A DNA stretch of 6,825 bases from Dehalococcoidia bacterium (GTDB lineage: Bacteria; Chloroflexota; Dehalococcoidia; GIF9; UBA5629), in NCBI GenBank assembly GCA_007280145.1, contig QYPU01000054.1:1-6825 (forward strand), in the 5' to 3' direction. The notes beneath the pieces are model-generated. The model made no database searches and was not told the origin of the DNA. It saw only the letters and a list, made by a program, of their open reading frames with translations. This document shows positions 1 to 6,466 of the stretch, one piece after another. A program made the position numbers and the translations under genes. The first letter of the stretch is position 1, and each line of letters opens with the position of its first letter.

Positions 1-1
1 A

Positions 2-973
2 ACTCTAAGTTGGAATGTTTCTGGTGCTGAAACGATTACTATGTATCCAATGGCCAGCAGTGTAGGTTCAAGCGGCACCAAGCAGATATCACCAACCACC
101 ACTGCCACTTATACTCTAATAACTACCAATAGCGCTGGTACTACTACCAGAGCTATTATAATAACAGTTGCATCTGCTGGTGAGACCTCAATCGGCTGCG
201 ACCCAGTAAGTGGCAGAAACCAGGGCGTCGACTTTACCTGGGAACAATTGTGCTTGTCTAGTGAGTATCAGGTACAGCTTGCTAAAGACCCGGGCTTTAC
301 ATTGATAGTTTTCGACTCCGGTGCCTATGCACCTGCCTCATCCACGTCGCCTGCACTACCTTACCCTGCTGGCGGAGCAATAGCATCTCCATCAACCATG
401 GGTTCGGCAATAGCGTCACTGTCCGGGCTTGAGGCAGGTCATACTTACTACTGGCGGGTTAGAGTACGGAAAGCAGCCACCGGCCAGCTTATACTCAGCC
501 CGTGGTCCGAAGTTAAAGCTTTTACCATCAAAGCTGGCTTGCCAGCATCAAGCCAGTATTTCGGAACCCAGTCGCTCAGTCCAAATAACGGTTGCACCGG
601 ATACCCAGTGAAACCAGTATCCTTCTCCTGGTCACCGCTTAAGGGGGCCACCAGGTACAAGTTTATCCTGGCTGAGGACGCGGCACTGACCGATGTCATA
701 GCTGAAGCAGAAGTAGCCACCACCGCCTACAAGTATGAAGGTATGTTAGACTACAACACTAGCTATTTCTGGCGAGTGATGGCTATCGAGCCAGTGCCGA
801 GTGACTGGAGTGCCACTTTCAACTTCACAACCACTACTGTGTCACTATCCCCACCAACATCAGAACCTGAATTGCCCCCGGTGACTCCACCGTGGGCCTG
901 GGTAGTCATCAGCATCGGTACTGTCCTTGTAATTATATCAATAATCCTTATCTTCAAGGCACGCCGGGTGTAA
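2..973 (+). CDS. Cell-surface protein with Ig-like and FN3-like domains and a C-terminal membrane anchor (5' partial)
   Basis: The reading frame is open from base 2, and the first ATG (base 41) lies inside a beta domain, so the true start is upstream of the window; about 323 residues are visible. Residues about 1-56 (numbered from base 2) resemble an Ig/PKD-like domain, with LSWNVSGA, the SPTTTATYTL strand and NSAGTTT. Two related fibronectin-III-like modules follow (about 62-178 and about 190-283). Each has an early FTW/FSW strand, an acidic segment (AKDPGF, AEDAAL), a YYWRV/YFWRV strand and a terminal PWS/DWS...F strand. A proline-rich stalk leads to one hydrophobic helix (bases 893-955, about 21 residues) and a short basic tail, KARRV. 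This is the layout of a protein exposed outside the cell and anchored at its C-terminus. A role in adhesion, substrate binding or envelope structure is inference; no catalytic motif is visible. Confidence 0.82.
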   Translation, partial: TLSWNVSGAETITMYPMASSVGSSGTKQISPTTTATYTLITTNSAGTTTRAIIITVASAGETSIGCDPVSGRNQGVDFTWEQLCLSSEYQVQLAKDPGFTLIVFDSGAYAPASSTSPALPYPAGGAIASPSTMGSAIASLSGLEAGHTYYWRVRVRKAATGQLILSPWSEVKAFTIKAGLPASSQYFGTQSLSPNNGCTGYPVKPVSFSWSPLKGATRYKFILAEDAALTDVIAEAEVATTAYKYEGMLDYNTSYFWRVMAIEPVPSDWSATFNFTTTTVSLSPPTSEPELPPVTPPWAWVVISIGTVLVIISIILIFKARRV

Positions 974-978
974 TATAC

Positions 979-1000
979 TGCACCTATAAAAGATAGTGCA
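979..1000 (+). terminator. Weak hairpin after the surface-protein gene, possible terminator
   Basis: Six bases after the stop codon the sequence folds as TGCAC(C)TAT - AAAAG - ATAGTGCA: eight base pairs with one bulged C. A T-rich run (TTTTCTT, 1011-1017) follows only after ten bases. The stem is AT-rich and the T-run is not adjacent, so this is at best a weak intrinsic terminator. Confidence 0.3.
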
Positions 1001-1202
1001 TACGGGACTATTTTCTTATACTTACAGTTAGTTATAGGTTATTTACTGTAGATACAAGCTGCAGGATACTTAAGCTTAGCTCAATCTAGTCCATTCGTTG
1101 TTGAATTTACATGGAAGCCGCCCAGCGGGTATGATGGCTAAATTAGCAATAGTGCGGAGTTCAGATATGATAGACCAAGTCAGGTTAACAAGCTCGGAGC
1201 AG

Positions 1203-1231
1203 TTGACTCAAACTTCGGTACGGAGTACATT
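1203..1231 (+). promoter_or_regulatory. Candidate sigma70 promoter for glgP
   Basis: TTGACT (1203-1208, 5/6 to the -35 consensus) and TACATT (1226-1231, 4/6 to the -10 consensus) are separated by exactly 17 bases. Transcription would start near 1238 and give a leader of about 160 bases. Matches of this quality arise by chance in AT-rich spacers, so this is a candidate only. Confidence 0.35.
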
Positions 1232-1312
1232 GGTGTATATTACTCGGGGTGGAGAATTCCAGTACGTTAGTTCCTTATTCTAAAAGCAAACAAGTTATGC
1301 ATAGGAGAATTA

Positions 1313-1348
1313 CTCAGGGCATATTACCTTAGTCTTGTTTACCCTGAG
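1313..1348 (+). promoter_or_regulatory. Inverted repeat in the glgP leader
   Basis: CTCAGGG (1313-1319) and CCCTGAG (1342-1348) form a perfect 7-bp inverted repeat around a 22-base loop. A second, mutually exclusive pairing is possible between AAACAAG (1288-1294) and CTTGTTT (1334-1340), whose right arm lies in that loop. It sits about 50 bases before the glgP start. It could be an RNA structure or a protein-binding site; no known riboswitch class is recognised. Confidence 0.3.
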
Positions 1349-1386
1349 GATAAGAATATAGTCAGAAGGAAGGCAATAGAAAACCT

Positions 1387-1393
1387 GGAGAGG
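1387..1393 (+). promoter_or_regulatory. Ribosome binding site of glgP
   Basis: GGAGAGG lies five bases before ATG 1399 and supports that start. Confidence 0.7.
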
Positions 1394-1398
1394 CTGAG

Positions 1399-3666
1399 AT
1401 GAATAGTTTGTCAACACCAAAGCCCCCAAAGCGTATTGGGGAGCTAAGCGAGCTAGCTTATAATCTATGGTGGAGCTGGCATATAGATGCCCGGCAGCTG
1501 TTCAAAGTCTTGGATCGCCCTCTGTGGAAAGCTACAGGCCATAATCCAGTCAAATTACTGCAACAGATTGCCCCTTATCGGTTGGTAGCAGCCGCTGGAG
1601 ACCCTATCTTCCTCAAGAATTACGACTCTGTTATTAGCGATTTCAAAGCCGATATGTCAGCAACTAGCACCTGGTTTAATACAGAATATCCCCATCTGGC
1701 GCAGCATACTATTGCGTATTTTTCACTGGAATTTGCTATCCATTACTCGCTTCCTCTTTATGCTGGCGGGCTGGGTATTTTGGCTGGTGATTATTGCAAA
1801 GAGGCAAGCGACCTCGGATTACCTATAGTGGGAGTGGGGTTTATGTATCCCCAGGGGTATTTTCATCAGTATATTTCTGCTGATGGCTGGCAGGAAGAGG
1901 CCTACGAGCAGTTGGGCTTCACTGAGGCACCTATCCATCCGGTACTTACTGCTCAGGGACAGGCGATGCATATTGAAGTTCCGTTAGATGCAAGGTCGGT
2001 TCATGTTGCTGTCTGGCAGGTGAATGTCGGTCGGGTAAAGCTCTATTTATTGGACACTAACGTTGAAGATAATCTCCCATCGGACCGTGGGCTTTCTGCT
2101 CGTCTTTATGCTGGCGACCGGGAAATGCGCCTACACCAGGAGATTGTTCTGGGCATTGGCGGCGTGCGTGTTCTCCGAGCACTCGGTATTGAGCCAGCCG
2201 TCTGGCATGCCAACGAGGGACATACAGCTTTCATGATGCTGGAACGCACTCGAGAGTTGGTAGAGAAAGGGCTTGATTTTACCGAAGCCGCTAATAAGGT
2301 GCGAGACACGACTGTTTTCACCACTCATACGCCAGTTCCGGCGGGTAATGATGTATTTTCTCTTGAGCTAATGGAAAGGTGCTTTCATCGCTACTGGGGC
2401 ACTCTTGGACTGGACAGGGATGCATTCTTGAAGCTGGGTATGCAGGACTCAGATAATACGGTTTTCAATATGACTGTGCTGGGCTTGAGGATGGCTAACC
2501 AGCGCAACGGTGTCAGCCAACTCCATAGAGAGGTATGCCATCGAATGTGGCATTCTTTATGGCCTGATGCCACAGAGGAAGACGTGCCCATTACTTCAGT
2601 GACCAATGGAATTCATGTTCCCACCTGGGTGGCACCACAAATGGCCAGACTGTATGAAAGGCATCTTAGCCATGATTGGCTGAAAAGGCATGATGACCCG
2701 GCATTATGGGAACATGTGCTGGCTATTCCAGACGAGGAAATATGGGCAGTGCGTCGGTGGTTGAAGTATAAACTAATCGGTGCAGTACAAGATCGAGCAC
2801 GAAAGCGATGGTCTGAAGACAATGTAGCACCAGTGCAGGCTTTAGCTATGGGAGCTTTGCTCGATACGGAAACACTTACTCTTGGCTTCAGCCGCCGTTT
2901 CACCGACTATAAGCGGGCTGCGCTTATTCTATATGACGTTAGCCGCTTGAAGCGTATGCTTCGAAGTAAATTGCAGCCAGTCCAAATAATATTCTCCGGT
3001 AAAGCACATCCTAACGATGAGCATGGGAAACAGCTCATCCAGGAGATATACACTGTGGCAAAAGACCCTGAGTTCGGCGGCCGAATAGCCTTCATCGAGG
3101 ATTATGATATGCACATGGCACGTTATCTTGTCCAGGGCACCGATGTCTGGCTTAATACTCCTCGACCACTTCAAGAAGCTAGCGGCACTAGCGGGCAGAA
3201 AGCAGCCATTAATGGGGTGCCGCATCTTAGTGTGCTTGATGGTTGGTGGTATGAGGGTTACAACGGTACCAATGGGTGGGCTATTCATAATGATGTTGAG
3301 GCGATTGATCCAGCAGACCAAGATAAGGCAGATGCCGAAGAGCTTTATAGCTTACTGGAGAATAAGATTATTCCTCTTTACTATGAGCGTGATATAAATG
3401 GCGTACCACATGGCTGGATACGAATAATCAAAGAGACCATTCGTTCAAACGCACCCTTGTTCAGCGCTCGGCGCATGGCAAAAGAATATACCGAGCAGAT
3501 GTATCTAGCTGCAGTTCAATCTAGCCAGCTCATGCAGATGGGAGAAAGGCAATCACCTGCAATCCCCAATACAAGTTATTCCCCCAGCCAGGCTCCGGAG
3601 ACGCCTGCATCATCTCCAGCGTCTGTTTCCACTCATAGCACAAGCCGGACGAAAAAAGGTGCATAG
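1399..3666 (+). CDS. glgP: Alpha-glucan (glycogen/maltodextrin) phosphorylase, GT35 family, short DUF3417 type
   Basis: This cytoplasmic PLP enzyme cleaves alpha-1,4-glucan ends with phosphate, releasing glucose-1-phosphate. The N-terminus (about 12-60, ELAYNLWWSWH) matches the DUF3417 segment typical of the TIGR02094-type bacterial enzymes. Core motifs follow: FSLEF (108-112), YAGGLGILAGD (121-131), WHANEGH (269-275), SRRFTDYKR (498-506) and EASGTSGQK (593-601). Aligned to rabbit muscle phosphorylase, R499, R500 and K505 match the phosphate-site residues K568, R569 and K574. K601 matches the PLP Schiff-base lysine K680, and E593 and S595 match the glucose ligands E672 and S674. The catalytic set therefore looks complete. 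At 755 residues it ends in a Pro/Ser/Thr-rich tail (about 718-755) that is probably disordered. The start is set by GGAGAGG (1387-1393), five bases before the ATG. pfkA follows on the same strand. No allosteric phosphorylation site is expected in this class. Confidence 0.95.
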   Translation: MNSLSTPKPPKRIGELSELAYNLWWSWHIDARQLFKVLDRPLWKATGHNPVKLLQQIAPYRLVAAAGDPIFLKNYDSVISDFKADMSATSTWFNTEYPHLAQHTIAYFSLEFAIHYSLPLYAGGLGILAGDYCKEASDLGLPIVGVGFMYPQGYFHQYISADGWQEEAYEQLGFTEAPIHPVLTAQGQAMHIEVPLDARSVHVAVWQVNVGRVKLYLLDTNVEDNLPSDRGLSARLYAGDREMRLHQEIVLGIGGVRVLRALGIEPAVWHANEGHTAFMMLERTRELVEKGLDFTEAANKVRDTTVFTTHTPVPAGNDVFSLELMERCFHRYWGTLGLDRDAFLKLGMQDSDNTVFNMTVLGLRMANQRNGVSQLHREVCHRMWHSLWPDATEEDVPITSVTNGIHVPTWVAPQMARLYERHLSHDWLKRHDDPALWEHVLAIPDEEIWAVRRWLKYKLIGAVQDRARKRWSEDNVAPVQALAMGALLDTETLTLGFSRRFTDYKRAALILYDVSRLKRMLRSKLQPVQIIFSGKAHPNDEHGKQLIQEIYTVAKDPEFGGRIAFIEDYDMHMARYLVQGTDVWLNTPRPLQEASGTSGQKAAINGVPHLSVLDGWWYEGYNGTNGWAIHNDVEAIDPADQDKADAEELYSLLENKIIPLYYERDINGVPHGWIRIIKETIRSNAPLFSARRMAKEYTEQMYLAAVQSSQLMQMGERQSPAIPNTSYSPSQAPETPASSPASVSTHSTSRTKKGA

Positions 3667-3727
3667 TTTGAATTCATACAGAGCATGTCCTGATAGGTAT
3701 CAATGCAGATACTCCTATTCTTCAGCA

Positions 3728-3734
3728 GGGAGGA
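3728..3734 (+). promoter_or_regulatory. Ribosome binding site of pfkA
   Basis: GGGAGGA lies six bases before ATG 3741, a strong site that fixes the pfkA start. The 74-base gap from glgP shows no clear promoter or terminator, so read-through from glgP is plausible. Confidence 0.75.
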
Positions 3735-3740
3735 ATTGAG

Positions 3741-4709
3741 ATGCAAAAGATTGGTGTTCTGACCAGCGGCGGCGATGCTCCGGGGATGAATGCCTGCATC
3801 CGGGCTGTGGTTCGTAGCACAGTGCAAAGAGGCGTTGAAATAGTAGGTATCCGCCGTGGCTACAGTGGACTCCTGAGCGGAGAGTTCGTCAAGCTGAACC
3901 GCCGTGCCGTAGCCAATATTATTCAACGGGGTGGCACTATTCTGGAAAGCTCGCGCTGTGAGGAAATGAAGACCGTAGAGGGGAGAACAAAAGCAATTCA
4001 AATCCTGGAGCGAGAGGGGATTGAAGGCCTGGTAATTATTGGAGGAGAAGGTACCTTCCGTGGAGCTGCAGCTATAGCTGAAGAGAGCCGCATAAAGCTA
4101 ATCGGAATCCCTGCTACTATAGATAACGATGTCTATGGCACTGATTATGCCATCGGTTTCGATACTGCCATCAATACCGCAGTGGAAGCTATAGACCGGA
4201 TTCGTGACACAGCGGATGCTTTTGAGCGTGTCTTCTTTGTGGAAGTGATGGGACGATTGTCTGGTTTCATTGCCCTTGAGGTGGGAATCGCTGGCGGTGC
4301 TGAGGAAATAATCATACCCGAAAAAGAGACTGACTTGGAAGAGCTGTGCCATACCTTGAGGGAAAGTTTCAAGAGAGGTAAGCGGAGTAGCATCATAGTG
4401 GTAGCTGAGGGAAATGAAGTAGGGCACACTGTGCAGATTGCCCAGTACGTCCAATACCGTCTCAAGGTTGACTGCCGTGTCTGCATACTGGGTCACCTGC
4501 AAAGAGGTGGAGCACCAACAGCAAGGGATAGGGTCTTGGCTAGTAAACTAGGTATTGCTGCTGCTGAGGGCATACTTAATGGGAAAGAAGGACATGTTGT
4601 CGGGGAAAATAAAGGGAAAGTAGTATATATCCCATTCCGGGAGATAGGGGAGAGGAAGAAGGAACTGGATATGCGTTTACTGAAATCGTCTAAGGTACTG
4701 GCGATGTAG
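3741..4709 (+). CDS. pfkA: 6-phosphofructokinase, ATP-type
   Basis: It phosphorylates fructose-6-phosphate to fructose-1,6-bisphosphate, the committing step of glycolysis, in the cytoplasm. The 322 residues match the E. coli PfkA length (320) and align throughout. They include TSGGDAPGMN (8-17), R21 and R25 as in the E. coli effector site, GGEGT (101-105), the catalytic loop TIDND (126-130, base D128), R163, EVMGR (168-172), E223, R246, and H252/R255 in LGHLQRGG. Substrate-site residues are all present. Glycine at 104 and the lack of a GGDD motif argue for ATP rather than pyrophosphate as donor. Two positions differ from the E. coli type: E103 replaces the Mg-binding aspartate, as in actinobacterial enzymes such as that of M. 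tuberculosis, and A125 stands where E. coli has G124. Placement behind glgP suggests joint use in glycogen catabolism. Sensitivity to PEP or ADP cannot be judged from sequence alone. Confidence 0.95.
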   Translation: MQKIGVLTSGGDAPGMNACIRAVVRSTVQRGVEIVGIRRGYSGLLSGEFVKLNRRAVANIIQRGGTILESSRCEEMKTVEGRTKAIQILEREGIEGLVIIGGEGTFRGAAAIAEESRIKLIGIPATIDNDVYGTDYAIGFDTAINTAVEAIDRIRDTADAFERVFFVEVMGRLSGFIALEVGIAGGAEEIIIPEKETDLEELCHTLRESFKRGKRSSIIVVAEGNEVGHTVQIAQYVQYRLKVDCRVCILGHLQRGGAPTARDRVLASKLGIAAAEGILNGKEGHVVGENKGKVVYIPFREIGERKKELDMRLLKSSKVLAM

Positions 4710-4803
4710 ATGTTTGCCCCAACTCAACTTTCACTTCATAATAAGCCTAAGCAACTCGGAGCACCAGCATCTATGAACCTCTACTTTGGTTGCATACCTT
4801 ATA

Positions 4804-5715
4804 CTACTCAATGCTAGCTCCAGGTAACCTGACTAGCAAAACGGGAGTATTCCCAGAACGCACAACCCTCTCCGCGACGCTCCCAAAGACCCAGAGTCCA
4901 ATGCCTGAGCGGCCATGTGTCGACATGGCTACTAAATCAGCATTAATTTCATCGGCCAGCTTGATAATCTCGTGACCTGCAGCACCAACTCTTACCTCAT
5001 ACTTTACAGTGCTACCTCTCTCTCTAAGTTTGCTACCCATCTTCTTGAGGTAGCTCTGAGCACTCATCTTTAGCGGCTCCATCTCTTTTTCAGTATAGGG
5101 AACTTGGACAGCTGCATCCCCGGAGATGTGAACATGGTAAGCTAGTGCTAACACCTGGAAGAAAATAATTTCCCCTCCAAGCTTAGAGACAAGCTCCTCA
5201 ATATATGGAACCACTGTCTCACCTTCTTTAGAACCATCCAGAGGGACAAGCATCTTGCTTAAGATATCCTTCTTATGCATATAAGGGTGGGCATTTTGGG
5301 CCCTGACAAGCACTACCGGCCGCCCCGTAGCTCTCAGCACCTTGTCAGCCACGCTTCCTAAAGCCCAGCGTCTAATACCAGAATGGCCATGCGTTGCCAT
5401 AACAATCAAGTCAATGTTCCCGCTGTCTGCATAATCCACAATTTCCTCAGCAGGATTACCAACCAAGATTGTTGAATCTACCTTGATGATTCTCTCAGAC
5501 GGCTTCTCAAGATATCTCTCAGCCCTTTCTCTCATGGACTCAACAGTTTTCTGGATGTAGGACTGGAACATCTGTTGGTCCTGCTCTTCAGCCGAATGAC
5601 TAACAGATATCAGGGTAATCTCGGACCCAAGTCTTCCAGCCAGCTCCTCGGCGTAGGGGAGAGCTACCTCAGCTATTTCTGAACCATCTAACGGGACAAG
5701 TATTTTTTCGTACAT
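4804..5715 (-). CDS. Tandem-domain universal stress protein (UspA family)
   Basis: The 303-residue protein holds two full Usp domains, about 1-140 and 153-300. Each opens with an ILVPLDGS/MLVPLDGS strand carrying the nucleotide-contacting aspartate (D10, D160). Each ends with the ATP motif small-x2-G-x9-G-S: ATHG at 107-110 with GS at 120-121, and STHG at 265-268 with GS at 278-279. Both are followed by the usual VAD/ER-V-R...PV-LVR strand, so both sites look able to bind ATP, as in MJ0577-type proteins. Such proteins act in the cytoplasm in stress tolerance, but the specific role here is unknown. The start fits the family N-terminus (MYEKILVPLDGS). Its Shine-Dalgarno site is poor: AGGA sits almost against the ATG. 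The gene faces pfkA tail to tail across 94 bases with no obvious terminator, and lies downstream of tRNA-Lys on the same strand. Confidence 0.93.
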   Translation of the reverse strand: MYEKILVPLDGSEIAEVALPYAEELAGRLGSEITLISVSHSAEEQDQQMFQSYIQKTVESMRERAERYLEKPSERIIKVDSTILVGNPAEEIVDYADSGNIDLIVMATHGHSGIRRWALGSVADKVLRATGRPVVLVRAQNAHPYMHKKDILSKMLVPLDGSKEGETVVPYIEELVSKLGGEIIFFQVLALAYHVHISGDAAVQVPYTEKEMEPLKMSAQSYLKKMGSKLRERGSTVKYEVRVGAAGHEIIKLADEINADLVAMSTHGRSGIGLWVFGSVAERVVRSGNTPVLLVRLPGASIE

Positions 5716-5738
5716 TTCCTACCGCTGTCCTGAATATC

Positions 5739-5747
5739 ATTGTACCA
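5739..5747 (-). promoter_or_regulatory. Extended -10 promoter candidate for the Usp gene
   Basis: On the minus strand TGGTACAAT reads as TG-n-TACAAT, an extended -10 element (5/6 to TATAAT). No good -35 is seen at 17-18 bases, which extended -10 promoters can tolerate. Transcription would begin near 5732 and leave a leader of about 17 bases before the ATG at 5715. Confidence 0.45.
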
Positions 5748-5849
5748 TATCTCTCGGATTTAATTTGAGTCGGAATAGCGTTGCCCCACTCCTGAAATAC
5801 CAAAACCAGATGTCGGCAAAATATCGGCGAGAGGGGGGTGGTTTGAATG

Positions 5850-5922
5850 TGAGCCGCCAGGGGCTCGAACCCTGAACCTGCTGATTAAGAGTCAGCTGCT
5901 CTACCTGTTGAGCTAGCGGCCC
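5850..5922 (-). tRNA. tRNA-Lys(CTT)
   Basis: The minus strand folds into a complete 73-base cloverleaf. The acceptor GGGCCGC pairs with GCGGCTC (one G-T wobble at 2-71), with discriminator A. The D arm is GCTC-8-GAGC, the anticodon stem GCTGA/TCAGC carries the loop CTCTTAA, the variable region has five bases, and the T arm CAGGG/CCCTG carries the loop TTCGAGC. The anticodon CTT (complement of 5887-5889) reads the lysine codon AAG. The 3' CCA is not encoded (the discriminator is followed by CATT), so CCA must be added by nucleotidyltransferase. A TTGACT-18-TAACAT promoter lies just upstream. Confidence 0.97.
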
Positions 5923-5933
5923 AAGCAAAAGCT

Positions 5934-5963
5934 ATGTTAGCATCCACAAACAATACAAGTCAA
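5934..5963 (-). promoter_or_regulatory. Candidate promoter of tRNA-Lys
   Basis: On the minus strand TTGACT (complement of 5958-5963) and TAACAT (complement of 5934-5939) are 18 bases apart, 5/6 and 4/6 to consensus. The expected transcription start is a few bases before the mature tRNA 5' end at 5922, as is normal for tRNA genes. Confidence 0.45.
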
Positions 5964-5995
5964 GCTAGTCTCTACTTTTTGATTCATTCGAGACA

Positions 5996-6004
5996 TGCTA
6001 TAAT
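5996..6004 (+). promoter_or_regulatory. Extended -10 promoter for archease-rtcB
   Basis: TGCTATAAT is a perfect extended -10 element (TGn plus TATAAT at 5999-6004). TTGATT lies 14 bases upstream, too close for a standard -35. Transcription would start near 6011, between the tRNA gene and archease. This has direct consequences for the archease start codon. Confidence 0.55.
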
Positions 6005-6025
6005 GAAGCTAAGCTCAGCCTGCGC

Positions 6026-6030
6026 GGTGA
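6026..6030 (+). promoter_or_regulatory. Ribosome binding site deciding the archease start
   Basis: GGTGA lies eight bases before GTG 6039 and five before GTG 6036, matching part of the consensus AGGAGGTGA. No comparable site precedes ATG 5934 or ATG 6003. Confidence 0.45.
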
Positions 6031-6038
6031 AGACAGTG

Positions 6039-6455
6039 GTGAAGCCTTTCGAAATCATCGACCATACCGCAGATATTGGCATTGTTGCCTACGGAATTGA
6101 TAGTAAACAACTCTTCGCTAATGCGGCCATTGGACTTTTTAGTTTAATGGCAGAGCTAGATGATATCAAGGAAGGCGTCCGGCGTGATTTGGAGCTATCG
6201 GCTGAGGACGAGGAGATTTTACTGGTAGAGTGGCTAAACGAACTTATTTATATCTTCGATGTCGAACATATAGTCTTTAAACGGTTTGAAATCGATGAGC
6301 TTACCAGCAATCAAATTAAAGCCAGGTGCTTTGGGGAAAAGATAAAACACGGGCAATATAAGCTAAAGAGAGAGATTAAAGCAGCCACTTACCACATGCT
6401 AAGGATAAACAAAGATAGTAGCGGTTACCAGGTGCAAGTCATCTTTGATATCTAG
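6039..6455 (+). CDS. Archease, protein cofactor of RtcB RNA ligase
   Basis: Archease helps RtcB become guanylylated and turn over during RNA ligation. The N-terminus KPFEIIDHTADIGI carries the family's DHTAD motif (D8-D12 from this start). LLVEWLNELIYIFDVE around W65 and the terminal strand ending in VIFDI are also diagnostic. From GTG 6039 the protein has 138 residues, the usual family size, and begins exactly where homologues begin. The frame extends upstream to ATG 5934 and ATG 6003, but those 35 extra codons have no family match. ATG 6003 overlaps the TATAAT box and ATG 5934 lies before it. GTG 6036 is equally possible. The gene ends 11 bases before rtcB, whose Shine-Dalgarno site overlaps this stop codon, so the two are surely cotranscribed. 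Function is secure; the exact start is not. Confidence 0.9.
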   Translation: MKPFEIIDHTADIGIVAYGIDSKQLFANAAIGLFSLMAELDDIKEGVRRDLELSAEDEEILLVEWLNELIYIFDVEHIVFKRFEIDELTSNQIKARCFGEKIKHGQYKLKREIKAATYHMLRINKDSSGYQVQVIFDI

Positions 6456-6462
6456 GAGGTGA
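6454..6462 (+). promoter_or_regulatory. Ribosome binding site of rtcB
   Basis: AGGAGGTGA is a full-length Shine-Dalgarno match. It overlaps the archease TAG (6453-6455) and sits with AGGAGG seven bases before ATG 6467, which points to translational coupling. Confidence 0.85.
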
Positions 6463-6466
6463 AAGC

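Larger units (their letters stand above)
974..1398. other. 425-base intergenic region upstream of glgP
   Basis: No convincing gene is visible. The two longest open frames here (1098-1283, and one ending in a TAG near 1270) have no Shine-Dalgarno site and no recognisable protein motif. From left to right the stretch holds a weak hairpin (979-1000), AT-rich sequence, a candidate sigma70 promoter (1203-1231), an inverted repeat (1313-1348) and the glgP ribosome binding site. The presumed glgP leader would be about 160 bases, long for a bacterial metabolic gene. Confidence 0.6.

Noticed and set aside
1098..1283. 61-codon open frame in the spacer before glgP, and a second open frame ending near 1270
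   Set aside because: Neither has a Shine-Dalgarno site or recognisable motif, and the candidate glgP promoter lies inside. A decayed gene cannot be excluded but has no positive support.
2929..3321. 130-codon minus-strand frame inside glgP (with several smaller ones)
   Set aside because: It is antisense to a strongly conserved enzyme, with no homology signal of its own.
4098..4502. Minus-strand frames inside pfkA
   Set aside because: Antisense shadows of a fully conserved PfkA coding sequence.
3741..4709. Pyrophosphate-dependent phosphofructokinase
   Set aside because: The PPi signature needs a second aspartate after GGD and a lysine before TIDND; the sequence has glycine and alanine there.
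4710..4803. Bidirectional terminator between pfkA and the Usp gene
   Set aside because: Only a 5-bp GCAAC/GTTGC repeat with a long loop and no T-run is visible, too weak to call.
5750..5922. Possible integration site at the tRNA 3' end
   Set aside because: There is no integrase, and I see no second copy of the tRNA 3' end in the window; the downstream direct repeat (GCCGATAT/GCCGACAT on the minus strand) is short and imperfect.
5737..5928. 63-codon open frame on the minus strand reading through the tRNA
   Set aside because: Most of its first half is the tRNA-Lys sequence read as codons, a well-known source of false proteins; the rest is spacer, and it has no support as a gene.
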